Source: Petrosia ficiformis (Eukaryota > Porifera > Demospongiae > Haplosclerida > Petrosiidae). From it: DNA of 64,000 nt. Below, in pieces: positions 22,518-33,000 of this stretch; positions within the stretch are counted from its first letter, which is position 1; each line of letters starts with the position of its first letter. Made by a program: the position numbers and the translations under genes. Below the pieces are notes generated by a model. That model saw only the letters and a program-made list of their open reading frames with translations, had not been told where the DNA came from and ran no database searches. The stretch covers positions 10,219,576 to 10,283,575 of the forward strand of contig OX345637.1 in assembly GCA_947044365.1 (NCBI GenBank), written 5' to 3'.

Positions 22518-23573
22518 CAATACGTCCAAACATCAAAATAAACCACAGGTTTATAAATCAGATATATAGCCTGTTACTATGCTGTTGCTATGTGTTATAT
22601 TTCGCGTACTGGAAGTTATAGACTGGTTTATAACTTCCCAGTTTTGCAGATGCTGTAACCAAGGTAATAGTATCGCGCATGCGTAAATTAGAAAATTGTG
22701 TGGGCGGGGCGTTACAGAAACAACTGCTCTTAGCTCGATAACTCTTGTATTTTACAAAATTCAAGATTCTAATTTTTTTACTGGTGAGTTGAAGTGTTAA
22801 GAAAGCTACAGGTGTGAAATTCATGCTTCGTTAGTTGCAGAAGAACACCAAGGCGAATGTATGAAATGTCCCGGGCTACGCCCACACTCTGGCTATGCTT
22901 CATAACTTCCGTATTTTTAACAGTACAGGCTTCTAACTTGTTTGAATGTATAGAAGAACTTGTAACAACACCATATACATGTATATCAACATTATCCTTT
23001 GTTAGTAGCTGGAAAGAAGGAAGGCGAGTGAAGTGGGTGGCTATATATCAGTTATAGAATGCGCACGCGGTCTATTTTACTGAAATATAATCCCGCGCAC
23101 TCGGATGTGCCGCCCTCGTTGCTAGGGATTATATTTCAGTAATAGAACTCGTGCGTATTCTATAACTATAACATAGCACCCTGTGGTCAGATATAAAACC
23201 TGCCGTCGACACAGACTACAAGAAAACAATAGCTTACCTTCTCCATAGTGAAGACAGAATGGTAGAAGCAATAGACATCTAATAAGGTTTTGTCTTTCTG
23301 GAAATATATTAATTATAACATGCCTACTCATGCTATATATATCAGATTTATAATCACCTTGCCCTCGTGCTTGGTGATTATAAATTTGATATAACACTTG
23401 TAAGGTGTTATAACATATACATGCATACATACAGTGGACTATTAGAGGTATCATTTACTATTAAAAATTGTTGTTTATTCAATTCAATATTTCATTTTTC
23501 ATTTAAACAGTTCTTATTAACTTTGGATGATGGTATGAGAAATGTGCACATCAAAAATATACATGTATTTTAG
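4413..23573 (+). CDS. SIDT: SID1 transmembrane family protein (SIDT1/2-like dsRNA channel), copy A
   Basis: SID-1 family proteins transport dsRNA and, in vertebrates, act at endolysosomal and plasma membranes; the fold is related to ceramidase/PAQR (CREST) proteins. Exons: 4413-4667, 4905-5020, 5157-5309, 5643-5688, 7513-7611, 9550-9636, 11480-11627, 13263-13359, 14226-14287, 14343-14450, 14568-14608, 15558-15637, 15943-16009, 16296-16369, 17006-17080, 17160-17208, 17301-17343, 17433-17507, 17574-17710, 18811-18925, 19049-19146, 19576-19622, 19679-19781, 21221-21331, 21989-22102, 23511-23573. Total 2463 bp, 820 aa; all phases close. It has a signal peptide (about 1-19), an extracellular domain with many N-glycosylation sequons (to about 303), TM1 (about 304-328), an acidic cytosolic loop (334-430) and a multi-TM core. 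Family signatures are [58 protein letters not shown] and LLTLDDG. The His/Asp/Ser set of the putative metal site is present. Confidence 0.95.
4831..5055. repeat. (CT)n and (GT)n microsatellites flanking exon 2
   Basis: A CT run (about 4831-4870) feeds the polypyrimidine tract of exon 2 of SIDT-A. A GT run (about 5022-5054) starts at its splice donor. In unit B the same runs are shorter and the donor reads GTGTGT instead of GTATGT. Confidence 0.85.
5318..5465. repeat. (GGAT)n/(GACA)n microsatellite, SIDT-A intron 3
   Basis: Degenerate tetranucleotide repeats GGAT and CAGA directly after the exon 3 donor. The unit B counterpart is at about 27718-27855. Confidence 0.8.
5790..6954. mobile_element. 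TC...CTTG element inserted at A|T, copy 1 (1165 bp)
   Basis: Present only in unit A. The empty site in unit B reads GTGTAATATATATTTAG at about 28150-28166, and removing 5790-6954 restores it exactly with no target-site duplication. The element starts TCAGAGAGTAC. Its first 24 bases form a palindrome (9-bp arms AGAGAGTAC / GTACTCTCT). It ends TTATTATTCTTG. The last 306 bp are a long inverted repeat. Insertion between A and T, 5' TC and no duplication recall Helitrons, but the canonical CTRR 3' end is missing. No transposase is seen. Confidence 0.7.
6649..6954. repeat. long inverted repeat (foldback), copy 1
   Basis: The arm beginning CAAGAATAATAAAAAACATT is matched at the end by its reverse complement AATGTTTTTTATTATTCTTG. 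Arms are about 130-145 bp and nearly perfect, with a short loop near 6785-6820. If transcribed in the intron this would form a stable double-stranded RNA hairpin. It is the 3' portion of the 5790-6954 element. Confidence 0.85.
6978..7434. repeat. (TAGG)n tetranucleotide array, unit A
   Basis: About 460 bp of TAGG repeats with scattered variants (TGGG, TACG, AAGG) in SIDT-A intron 4. Both strands give open frames that read as [12 protein letters not shown] repeats; these are not genes. The unit B counterpart is at 28178-28635. Confidence 0.95.
7676..7834. repeat. 81-bp minisatellite, unit A, left part
   Basis: About two copies of an 81-bp AT-rich unit containing CAGTATAGTCCTATAGGTAC. The array is split by the 7835-8991 element and resumes at 8992. 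Confidence 0.85.
7835..8991. mobile_element. TC...CTTG element inserted at A|T, copy 2 (1157 bp)
   Basis: Near-identical to 5790-6954. It interrupts a unit of the 81-bp minisatellite between TACATTAGTA and TTTATATTAC, again at A|T without target duplication. Absent from unit B. The near identity of the two copies and their absence from B indicate insertion after the large duplication. Confidence 0.7.
8686..8991. repeat. long inverted repeat (foldback), copy 2
   Basis: Same structure as 6649-6954, with arms starting CAAGAATAATAAAAAACATT. The loop segment near 8821-8855 is the reverse complement of that at 6781-6820, i.e. the central spacer is flipped between the two copies. Confidence 0.8.
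8992..9345. repeat. 81-bp minisatellite, unit A, right part
   Basis: About four further copies of the 81-bp unit, continuing the array broken by the inserted element. Confidence 0.85.
9734..9882. repeat. 149-bp palindromic element (TAGTATGCTAACAGG ends)
   Basis: A near-perfect palindrome: TAGTATGCTAACAGGTCC at the left is mirrored by GGACCTGTTAGCATACTA at the right, with inner arms around GTCCGAGGATGTGATATAG. It lies in SIDT-A intron 6. The unit B version (30282-30420) lacks part of the left arm. A 51-bp relative occurs at 22417-22467. Confidence 0.8.
10067..11025. repeat. 86-bp minisatellite, unit A
   Basis: About eleven copies of an 86-bp unit that includes the palindrome AGTACTATAGTACT, with a variant carrying an extra GACTATC. 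Unit B has only about six copies (30444-30985). Confidence 0.9.
11970..12235. mobile_element. hAT-like MITE, inverted relative of 1901-2180
   Basis: Reads as the reverse complement of the TAGTGCTG/CAGCCCTA family: it begins TAAGTCTGAGACGATTAATC and ends CAATTCTCAGTCCTAA. It lies in SIDT-A intron 7. Confidence 0.5.
13448..13655. mobile_element. MITE with TTCACATAATGACGCAAAG ends
   Basis: Terminal inverted repeats TTCACATAATGACGCAAAG and CTTTGTGTCGTTATGTGAA enclose about 200 bp with repeated TAACGCA/TGCGTTA words. SIDT-A intron 8. The same element is at about 33407-33614 in unit B. Confidence 0.6.
13761..14142. mobile_element. TACCGTATAG-ended element carrying a HIRAN fragment, unit A
   Basis: Ends TACCGTATAGTGG and CCGCTATACGGTA are inverted repeats, compatible with a TA target duplication and CCGTATAG termini. 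The 382-bp element lies in SIDT-A intron 8 and is present in both units, so it predates the duplication. It contains a minus-strand HIRAN-domain fragment. A relative with TACCGTAGATGG ends is at 60167-60861. Confidence 0.7.
13848..14063 (-). pseudogene. truncated HIRAN-domain ORF, unit A
   Basis: A 71-aa frame from the first ATG. The core reads [20 protein letters not shown]...[22 protein letters not shown]. It matches the first half of the HIRAN-like domain in the 60-kb ORF (RGYHVYWRVWCAVEGE ... YAVAVKKDGVIVGHIPIK) and then stops. HIRAN domains bind DNA ends in HLTF/Rad5-type proteins. The second half is missing, so this is most likely a non-functional remnant inside the element. Confidence 0.55.
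14925..15255. repeat. 42-bp minisatellite, unit A
   Basis: About eight copies of a 42-bp unit (TTTAGCATGGTCCCAGATAC plus AAAGGTCATTTACACTTAATG). Because 42 is a multiple of 3, one frame stays open and reads [14 protein letters not shown] repeats. It lies inside SIDT-A intron 11 and is treated as non-coding. Confidence 0.9.
15680..15880. repeat. (TCTA)n microsatellite
   Basis: TCTA/TCTG tetranucleotides directly after the exon 12 donor of SIDT-A. Open frames reading YLSIYLSI are artefacts. Confidence 0.9.
16400..16930. repeat. CCAT/TCTG-type degenerate array
   Basis: Long run of CCATTCATCCATCTGTC-like words in SIDT-A intron 14. Three forward frames are open and read [12 protein letters not shown] repeats. 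The unit B counterpart (36740-37230) is shorter. Confidence 0.85.
17690..18010. repeat. about 160-bp tandem duplication spanning an exon end and splice donor
   Basis: The last part of exon 19 (TTTCTAACACTAATAGGAATT), its donor GTGAGTAGAT and the following GC-rich palindrome are repeated at about 17848-18010. The palindromes TAGTCTC...GAGACTA lie at 17733-17799 and 17893-17959. The first donor is taken as used because the phase is right. Unit B keeps one palindrome (38221-38287) and a shortened second repeat. Confidence 0.8.
17989..18467. mobile_element. hAT-type MITE with perfect 8-bp target duplication
   Basis: Ends TAGTGTTG and CAACACTA, flanked on both sides by ATATACAT (17981-17988 and 18468-18475). 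The interior has AGTTAACTA-type words. SIDT-A intron 19. The unit B copy (from 38392) is deleted and lacks the right end. Confidence 0.75.
19175..19440. repeat. (TCTA)n microsatellite, SIDT-A intron 21
   Basis: TCTA repeats with periodic TTTATCCATCCAT interruptions. In unit B this array has grown to about 800 bp (39390-40200). Confidence 0.95.
19789..20567. mobile_element. 0.78-kb inverted-repeat DNA element at a splice donor (unit A only)
   Basis: Terminal inverted repeats longer than 110 bp begin CAGGAGCCCATAAAAAAAG and end with the complement. Flanks are GTAAGAC on each side (7 bp; 8 bp, GGTAAGAC, if the terminal G is counted). Unit B has the single empty site AAGGTAAGACTAACAG. The 7-8-bp duplication is compatible with P- or hAT-like transposases, but the family is not identified. 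It encloses a minus-strand 121-codon frame. Confidence 0.8.
20098..20463 (-). other. open frame inside the 0.78-kb element, function unknown
   Basis: About 121 codons, opening in the inverted repeat with GTG rather than ATG, basic near its N-terminus ([18 protein letters not shown]) and ending NTQQLA. It could be part of an exon of a transposon-encoded or captured protein. I recognise no domain. The opposite strand is also open over the same stretch, so coding is uncertain. Confidence 0.3.
20945..21040. repeat. dispersed repeat (CCCATTAATTGACCRAGCC family)
   Basis: The words GTAGCTCGAG...ACACCCATTAATTGACCAAGCC...GAATGA...CTTCCTTAGCTAC recur at 40926-41010 (unit B), 50165-50260, 60945-61015 and 62256-62300. 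It is a dispersed repeat of unknown class. Confidence 0.6.
21357..21525. mobile_element. internally deleted TC...CTTG element (169 bp), unit A
   Basis: Keeps both ends of the family: TCAGAGAGTACGGTAGTA at the start and GTTTTTTATTATTCTTG at the end. It joins the 5' palindrome directly to the right half of the foldback. It is again at A|T and also occurs in unit B at 41336-41504, so this copy predates the duplication. Confidence 0.7.
22146..22232. repeat. (TACA)n microsatellite
   Basis: CATACATACATGTACATACA-type repeats after the exon 25 donor of SIDT-A. Confidence 0.85.
22417..22467. repeat. 51-bp palindrome related to 9734-9882
   Basis: TAGTATGCTAATAGGTCCTA mirrored by TAGGACGTACTAGCATACTA; a minimal version of the larger palindromic element. 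Also at about 42755-42805 in unit B. Confidence 0.65.
23051..23166. repeat. GC-richer inverted repeat
   Basis: GTTATAGAATGCGCACGCGG and TTACTGAAATATAATCCC are mirrored by GGGATTATATTTCAGTAATA and TCGTGCGTATTCTATAAC. SIDT-A intron 25. The unit B copy is at about 43382-43497. Confidence 0.7.
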
Positions 23574-24024
23574 AGATACATATTATACTAAGAGATACTG
23601 GTGTCATTTAGAAAACACAAGAGTGAACATTTCAGATTTGAAACTTTTTTTTTAGTGATATATAATTATATGATTATAGTATACTGTGTGTATAGTTTTG
23701 TGTTTTTAACACTCTACACGTGGAATAATTAGTTAAACACTAAACACTAGACACTATAGAGAGCAAAGCTAGAATACAAGATGTGCATGTTTTGTTGAAG
23801 ACATTTGACTTTCTGTTTGGCACCTTCCTGGGGGAAATGGTACTCTAACACAGACCATTAGGTTTTAGTTAGTTCATATTATTTTAGTATAACTAGGTTC
23901 GAGAAATGAGGCATGTTATAAATAACTATAACTAAACGTAATCATTTCTGCCAAACTAAAACAACACTAACATACATGCAATTATGTGACCAATCAAACA
24001 GTTCCATATTCAACACAACTGCCC

Positions 24025-26797
24025 TCATGTCCATGGTAAGAAGTTACAATGCATTATGAAACCCAATACAATATATATAACAAAATAAAATGAATTCTTC
24101 TGAATTCTCTTTTGTTGTGTGGAATGAGTTTCAGAAACTCTACGATTAGTTCCTTAAACGAAAAAGATCTGAGAATCAATGTATCTCGTTTGTGACTGAG
24201 GAACTCAACAATGGTTTCTAGTATATCACAGGTGATGATGAACAAATGAACCGAGTTATGATCTAATAGATATAATGTGAGTGTCATATACAGCAATGAG
24301 GATTGTAATCAACAGATAAATCAAGTTTTATGATAGTTATGATCTAATGAATAGACAGGAGATTGGACAAACTGTTGAATTGAGATTTAATGGATATCTA
24401 ATAATAATTAATGCTGAGAATCGGCTGAGACTCTGAAATCAATTATCACTAACTTCGAATTGATTGATAATGAATTGAAATCAGAGGAAGTAATTAGGAC
24501 AATTAAGTCAATTTAACCAGAAAACAGCCCCATTAGACGATTAAAAAGGCTTCATGCACTTCCATATTGTACATTATTTGCTGTCACATGCTTGAAAATA
24601 TGTCTTTTGCATAATGGATATCACAGACCTACAATTGACAATCAGTTCAACATTGATTGATTAATCAATTAATCATCACAGCCCTAACCACAACTGTATT
24701 TTATCACCATGATATTATGTGATATCAACTCACTATAATACCATATTAAAAAGTGCATGAATAGACAGAGGGACAGATAACGATATACAATATAGATGGT
24801 AAATTTCGTGGGGTATTAATAATATTTTTGCAGATTTCGTGGGTTGAGGTTAAACCATGAAATGTAATCTAGATTTTCAATGGAGCATGTAAAATATGTG
24901 TGGCCACATAAGTGAATGTCCAAAGAATTACAGACTACTTCATTTTCATACACCCGCGTTGCTGCTTTCTTGCAGCTATTGATGTGTAATTTTAGTATCT
25001 TTGGCTTTATTATAATTGTTTTCTGTCTAACGAAGCGAGTTAAAATTCTTTACTTTTTAAAATCTGGAAGTTATACAGGTGAATAAAATGTGGGCATTGC
25101 CTCTCAAAGTAATACTGAACTGCATTACAGATGAAATCATGTGTGCGTTTAAATTAATAAGACTACACTACCCCACGAAAATTTCCTTTTGAAAAGTTAG
25201 CTGCATCCATGAAACTTGGAACCCTCAACTTTTACTATCCATACAGACAATAAATGACCAGAATGGAATGGTCTAAATGGATTATGATTTTTTCATACCT
25301 GAATATGCATAGATGTTACTCCAAATACAAGCAAAAATGCTACTTGTATCATATGAGTCATGTTACCATGACTACATTAACAAAACATAATTTATAAATA
25401 TAAAATCTGCTCACATTCACGATGTCCTCAAACTTAGGATGTAATGACTTTATAGTGTATAGTTTAATGTCATAAGGTTAATACATGATTATACTGTAAC
25501 TTAATAATGAAGCAATGGATTGAGATTTGACATACACAAAAAAAAAAGAATGTGAAAATGGTGCAGGTAAAAAGACAGTTAGCCATTTCAAACTAAAGTT
25601 ATGAGCATATTTCTGAGGACAAGGTGAATGTGAATGACCTTTAGTTACAAATGTATAATAACTTACAGTCCAGTGATTTTAATTTTAGATTCAGATGTGC
25701 AATCCTCACCAGTTTTGAATAATCTCTTAATCCCATTTGTAATACTCACCCTATCTGTTATGAAGTACTTCTTCAGACAAAACAAGACAAGAAATATCAT
25801 TGGAGAAGCCAGTAAGAAATTAGGGCTCTGTTTCAGTCGATAATATCTCAAAAATCCCACATCCCAGTACTTTCGTTGTACATAAGAGTAAGGCATTGGA
25901 ACAGATGAGTTACAAAATGTAGAAAGTGAGCTGTTTTTGGTTTCCACACAAAACTTATAATATCCATACATTTGAAAAAATATAAAAGGAGATACAATAA
26001 TGAGAATATGAACAGCCATCAGGAGTAGATGTTGTACAGAAAATTTTAAACAGAGTGTTTTTGTATTCCTGATGTGAAATAGTACTTTTCGCAAGTTAAA
26101 ATATACAAGAAACCCAGCGGCTACAATACCATTTGAACGTGTGGCAGTTGCAAGAGAGAATGAGATAGTAGCTATGGTAGGCTTTGATTCTGCAATGGCT
26201 AACATCCCAGCAAATGAAAGGAATGCAAATAAACTTTCTGTATATATAGAAGACATGAAAACACTAGCAGGATTTACACAAAAGAGGATGGAAGCAACGG
26301 TAGCTAATGAGGTATTACGAGTTAATTTTTGTGTTAATTGAAAAAGAGATATTGTAGCCAAGATGAACATAAATGAAGTTATGAGTATACCACTGATTAG
26401 TAGTACACTGCGCTTAGGTAAAAACAGTTGTAAAGGGGTTAAAAATGTAGAGGCTATGAATCTCATTAAAAGTGGGTATAAAGGGAAAAAGGCAAGGAAT
26501 TGTTCGTAAGTATAGCCATGTTCTGCTATGAAGAGAAAATACTCCAAGTCCCAATTGTCATAACCTCCAAGGGGTGTGGTGGGTAATGTTTATCAGACAC
26601 AAAGACATCATCCATTGAGTGTTGATGATCTGGTAGAACAGATACTAATATCTAGAGTAATATAAAAAGTTTTCGATGGATTATCATAATTACAGCCAAA
26701 ATGCATATAGTATTACTTGTAATAGAAATAGTCCAATTCTTGTTGTTACTGCACATTTTATCAAAGTCTGGATTTGTTTAGACTTCATAATCTCCAT
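24025..26797 (-). pseudogene. PIGV: PIGV copy B, disabled
   Basis: Relic exons at 26717-26797, 25667-26651, 25299-25371 and 24025-24262 correspond to the four exons of PIGV-A. Lesions: a 19-bp deletion in exon 2 just before the WDSE loop (frameshift); a 9-bp in-frame deletion in exon 3; and, in exon 4, a 10-bp deletion that creates a stop after VIY plus a second 19-bp deletion that removes the frame for HCNFLPWT. WDSE has also become WDLE. A long frame of about 294 codons survives in exon 2 but lacks an ATG and the N-terminus. Splice sites are still present. Confidence 0.9.
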
Positions 26798-26847
26798 TAC
26801 CCACGTGGTTGCAAAGGGGGGCGTGTATGCCTACATGCAGGAAGCTG
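26798..26847. promoter_or_regulatory. 50-bp bidirectional gap, unit B
   Basis: Same arrangement as 4367-4412, with CCACGTGG conserved at 26801-26808. In this copy an upstream in-frame ATG (26827) exists for SIDT-B. I prefer 26848 because it is the start shared with copy A and is followed directly by the signal peptide. Confidence 0.55.
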
Positions 26848-27249
26848 ATGGGGAGGCTATTTTTCTTCACTTTCTCTCTGCTGATATCCGGTGTCCTTGG
26901 ATATACACAGAATTCTAGTGCACTCAGTTTTGATAATGAAGTAGATGCATGGGAAAGTGAAGACTCTGAACTGAACCAAATCCATGTCCTTCCCTGTGTC
27001 CCTCTCAATAGTTCAGTGAAACAATTCAAAACAGATGTGTTAATAGTAAAGAGGAACTTTACAGAATGCAGTGGACATGACAGTCAATACAATAATGCTG
27101 TAAGTACTATACTGTCCCATTGAACTACCAATGAGACTTTAATACAATTTAAAGTCATTTCTTCCCTAACAATTTCTGCTGTTACATTTTCTATTGTGAA
27201 TATAGGTGAAATACCAAAGTACTCAATACTTCGATATTGAGTAATGGGC

Positions 27250-27292
<43 letters not shown>

Positions 27293-30025
27293 AATCACTG
27301 TTATATGCCCTTTTTTTTCTCTTAGCTCCTTCGTGTCACAACAAAGTCAAATATAAACATAAACACTAGTGATCCTATTGTCTTTGTCACTAGAGATGGT
27401 AGCAGCATAGAAACCTGGCATCTACCTCTAAGGCTTCAAACGTGTGTGTGTGTGTGTGTTGATAGTCTATCAAGACTAATGTGTACTACAGTTTTGATAG
27501 TTAATCAAGTTAGATTACTACTATTTGTGGAATTTAATATCCCTTTTATTTTCAGTTTCAATAGTCCTTTCTCAAGTGCTAATAGAACTACATGTGCTAC
27601 TTGTATTACTGATAACAGTACATCTATGTATATTGATGTGTTTACTAGTAGTAAAGTTGAAATGGAGTATAATGTCACTGTAGAACCTGTAAAGAACTTC
27701 TCCTTACAGTATGTTGAAAATGGATGAATGGATGGATGGATGGATGGATGGATGGGTGAATTGATGGCTGGATGGATGGACTGATGAATGGACAGACAGA
27801 CAGACGGATGGACAGACAGACAGACAGACAGATGGATGGATGGATGGATGGATAAATAGATAGCTAGTGGATATATGAATTTACAATATTGTATGAATGG
27901 GTTGTTATCAGATAAAAGTACATTATAGATATTAAATAGATATAGAGGTGCTTTTAACTATAGAACAAGAACATACCATATAAGGTAATATCGAGATTTG
28001 TTATTTTAGGTTGAAAAAGACAATTGGATTCTATGTTGCTGCAAATGCACCTCAGGTGAATATGTCATGAATGTTAATATCATTGAATAGTTTGTTACTG
28101 TACTCTAATTGAAACACTTGTAGAATTATAGTGTGTGTATTGTGTGGTGTGTAATATATATTTAGTGTAAGACACAAGATAGGTAGGTAGGTAGGTACAC
28201 ATGTAGGTACATGTAGGTAGGAAGGTGGGTAGGTACATGTAGGTGGGTAGGTACGGAAGTATGTAGGTAGGAAGGTAGGTAGGCAACTAGGTAGGTGGGT
28301 AGGTAGGTAGGTAGGAAGGTAAGTAGGTAGGTAGGAAGGTAGGTAGGCACTAGGTAGGTGGGTAGGTAAGTAGGTAGGTAGGAGGAAGGTAGGTAGGTAG
28401 GTGGGTAGGTAAGTAGGTAGGTAGGTAGGTAGGTAGGTAGGTAGGTAGGTAGGAAGGTAAGTAGGTAGGTAGGAAGGTAGGTAGGCACTAGGTAGGTTGG
28501 TAGGTAAGTAGGTAGGTAGGAGGAAGGTAGGTATGTAGGTGGGTAGGTAAGTAGGTAGGTAGGTAGGTAGGTAGGTACGTACGTAGGTAGGTGGAGATAG
28601 GTGGGTAGGTAGGTGGGTAGGTAGGTAGGTGGAGGGAGAGAGTGTACATGCATGTGTGCATGTGTATGTGTGTGTCAGAACATTTCTCATGTATACTGTA
28701 TCTTATACACAGTTATATCATTTCAAGTTTCCTGAGGATGTGTCCAGCGTGAAAGTCTTAGTGACTTCAAACACAAGTATATGTGCGATTGTGTCTGTTC
28801 AAAATGCTACAGTAAGCATTTATTAGAATAGTTTATAATTATTACTAGTATATATGTGTGTGCTACTACTTATCCAGTATTACCAGTCAGTATAGTCCTA
28901 TAGGTACATGTGTAATATTATAGTATTATATAATCATGTATTTATATATTAGTATTTATATTACTAGTCAGTATAGTCCTATAGGTACATGTGTAATATT
29001 ATAGTATTATATAATCATGTATTTATACATTAGTATTTATATTACTAGTTAGTATAGTCCTATAGGTACATGTGTAATATTATAGTATTATATAATCATG
29101 TATTTATACATTAGTATTTATGTTACTAGTCAGTATAGTCCTATAGGTACATGTGTAATATTATAGTATTATATAATCATGTATTTATATATTAGTATTT
29201 ATATTACTAGTCAGTATAGTCCTATAGGTACATGTGTAATATTATAGTATTATATAATCATGTATTTATACATTAGTATTTATATTACTAGTTAGTATAG
29301 TCCTATAGGTACATGTGTAATATTATAGTATTATATAATCATGTATTTATACATTAGTATTTATATTACTAGTTAGTATAGTCCTATAGGTACATGTGTA
29401 ATATTATAGTATTATATAATCATGTATTTATACATTAGTATTTATGTTACTAGTCAGTATAGTCCTATAGGTACATGTGTAATATTATAGTATTATATAA
29501 TCATGTATTTATACATTAGTATTTATGTTACTAGTCAGTATAGTCCTATAGGTACATGTGTAATATTATAGTATTATATAATCATGTATTTATATATTAG
29601 TATTTATATTACTAGTTAGTATAGTCCTATAGGTACATGTGTAATATTATAGTATTATATAATCATGTATTTATACATTAGTATTTATGTTACTAGTCAG
29701 TATAGTCCTATAGGTACATGTGTAATATTATAGTATTATATAATCATGTATTTATACATTAGTATTTATGTTACTAGTCAGTATAGTCCTATAGGTACAT
29801 GTGTAATATTATAGTATTATATAATCATGTATTTATATATTAGTATTTATATTACTAGTCAGTATAGTCCTGTAGGAACATTGTAGTACTACAATAATTA
29901 TGATTAAGTTTACAATTTGCTTTGTTCAATAACGTGTAAATCAGTTTTTATATAACTACATGTACATATACATACATTGATTACATTCATTTAGTGCATT
30001 TACATTTTGATGTATCAGACACGTG

Positions 30026-30086
<61 letters not shown>

Positions 30087-33000
30087 ATTATAGTGTCCTG
30101 TGAATGATTTGTTGGCGAATGCTAGATCCAAAGGAGTCTACCAAACAATGACAAAAGATGCCTCGTTAACAATAACAGCTGTTAGTTTCTCTTCTTGGAT
30201 ATGTTTTTGTAATTTATTATATATAGTCTGCCAGATTGTGTTGTGTGTTAGTGTAATCTGAGTATATATATGTAATATATATAGTATGCTATATACAAAA
30301 TATAGGACCTGAGTTTGTGTCCGAGGATGTGATATAGCCCGACCCTGCAAGGACTATATCACATCCGAGGACACAAAACGAGGGTCCTATATGCAGTATA
30401 TAGGACCTGTTAGCATACTACAATACTTGACATTATTAAGTGTGTAAACTTAATAAAGTCAGGGATAGTACTATAGTACTGCTTAGAAGTACAGTTCACC
30501 TTATTAAATTGCAGCTCCCATCATTGTATGTAAACTTAATAAAGTCAGGGATAGTACTATAGTACTACTTAGAAGTACAGTTCACCTTATTAAAGTGTAG
30601 CTCCCATCATTGTATGTAAACTTAATAAAGTCAGGGATAGTACTATAGTACTACTTAGAAGTACAGTTCACCTTATTAAATTGTAGCTCCCATCATAGTA
30701 TGTAAACTTAATAAAGTCAGGGATAGTACTATAGTACTACTTAGAAGTACAGTTGACTATCACCTTATTAAAGTGTAGCTTCCATCATAGTGTGTAAACT
30801 TAATAAAGTCAGGGATAGTACTATAGTACTACTTAGAAGTACAGTTCACCTTATTAAAGTGTAGCTCCCATCATAGTATGTAAACTTAATAAAGTCAGGG
30901 ATAGTACTATAGTACTACTTAGAAGTACAGTTCGCCTTATTAAAGTGTAGCTCCCATCATAGTATGTAAACTTAATAAAGTCAGGTACTGTATAACAATA
31001 TATTGAGATCTCCTGCATAGTGTGCACATGGAAGGTCTATATACAATATATAGAAATCACCACATCAAATGGATGATGTCACCATCATACTATATATATA
31101 TATACATGTATATCATATATATTATATTATTTATAATAATAAGGTATCCGGATACGATAAAACTTCAAAGTAACCACAGGTTTTATAAATCAGATGCAGA
31201 CTACAAGACTATAACACTCACCTGGTCCAAACTCAAATAGCTACAGTAGTTTTACAGTAGAAATAAATTCATTATAACATGCCTACTCCTCCTGTAACAG
31301 ATTTGTAATCGTCTCAGGCTCGGTGATTATAAATCTGATATAGTTCGTGTGTGTTATAACATATATTTATATAATTGTATACAATATAATTATATATAAT
31401 ATTTATATATACATGTTGTTATAAACTATATATTCAACATGCAGGATGAGACAATAAAAGGCAATGAGTTTTTTATAGTTGTTGTCACAGCTCATGCTTC
31501 TCTTTGTCACAAACTGGAGCCGATACCATTAATAGACCCTTCACACAGGGAACTACAATATGTAGAAATGACTATTGAGAAACTTAAACCAGGTTTGAGA
31601 ACTAAGTATTGCATTTAGTTATCTCACTTATCTTAACTGACGTATCTTATTATTGCATTGTTAGCTGTTTGTGCATGGTGATGTAACCATAGTAACTCAT
31701 TCTGCAAATATAAACATGTCATTTCAGCACGCATTGGCTATTACTACAAAGTTAGGATGGATACACACTTAAACACTGCATTATTCTTTTCATTGCTTTC
31801 TAACGGGTTCGCACTACATTTATATATAATGTATATATATATATTAGAGTTTCAATAGATACATGTATCTGGATCTGCCAGTTATCTGAGTAAGAGTTCT
31901 ATATTCAGATATATTTGTTAATGAAAAAGAATAACTAATTATTAAGTCTGAGACGATTAATCAGTTAATCAAAGATTCTTCCAATTATAAATTGTAAGTC
32001 TGTGATATCAATTATGCTAATTATTCCAAAAGACATACTTTTTCAAGCGAATTACATGTACATATAATATGAAAGTGACAGGAAGCCTTCTTGATCATCA
32101 AATGAGAGGAGGGGAGTTTCCTGCATTAATTGCCCTCATTACTTCCAATCGATTATCAGAATCTTAGCCAATTCTCAGTCCTAATAATTACATTGGTAGG
32201 GCCATAACCAATGTAATTTTAAACTGTGTGATGGAGTCTGGTATGAGACATTCCAACAAGCGACTGCAATACAACAGATTGGAACTAGTAGCAGTTAGGT
32301 ACCAAATAAAATACAATACAAGTTGTGACTTTTGACTAGAGCATGCACATCACAATCTGATGAATGATATACAGAAGAAATCACCAACAACTTGCCATCC
32401 ATCAGTAATGACACGGATAACATAAAATTATTTTTATTGGGTGCGGCCATCCATAGAATATTCTTGATATATGCAACAGAATACATGGATATTAAATGAG
32501 CACTATCTGTTGAAACTCATATATATTCTATATAAATATTTAAATATATATATATATATACTAGAGAATGCTAGCATGAATGCTAATCATTGTGGGGCGA
32601 GCCTGAGGAGGTGCTTAAAGGGGGAAGTATTGTTTAATTTTCTAAAATATCAGATAATAGTTAGTTAGTCTGAGTTTAAATCACGCATGAATTATTCGCT
32701 TTGATGTTTGAGTCACTAATAAGGTTTCCAAACATATGCAATGTGTCAAACCACACTCTGTAAACTAGGCAGTGCCTATGTGTTTTAAACATGTTCGAAT
32801 AAAAAGATTTTTACGGAATAAGTACGCAAACATATAAACATACATATAATGCTAACTTTCCAGCTAACTGATAAGTGTGGGGCTCGCTCAGGCTCACCCC
32901 AAATATATTATATTATGTCATGATGAAGCCACCCTTCAAAGCTTCTGACAGTGCTATGTTAAATGTGATCCGTGCACTGTGTGGTTTGTGGCTTCATTAA

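Larger units (their letters stand above)
776..23720 (+). repeat. tandem duplication unit A (PIGV-A + SIDT-A)
   Basis: First copy of a direct duplication of more than 20 kb. Left boundary: the stretch around 780-905 matches 23740-23860. Right boundary: sequence just after the SIDT stop (23573 to about 23720) matches 43913 to about 44060. Exons and introns are collinear throughout. The unit is longer than B because of insertions at 5790-6954, 7835-8991 and 19789-20567 and a longer 86-bp array. Confidence 0.9.

Noticed and set aside
28052..28690. 212-codon minus-strand Pro/Tyr/Leu frame in unit B
   Set aside because: Same artefact from the unit B TAGG array.
28880..29870. CRISPR-like regular array
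   Set aside because: 81-bp units are repeated in full with no unique spacers, in a eukaryotic intron.
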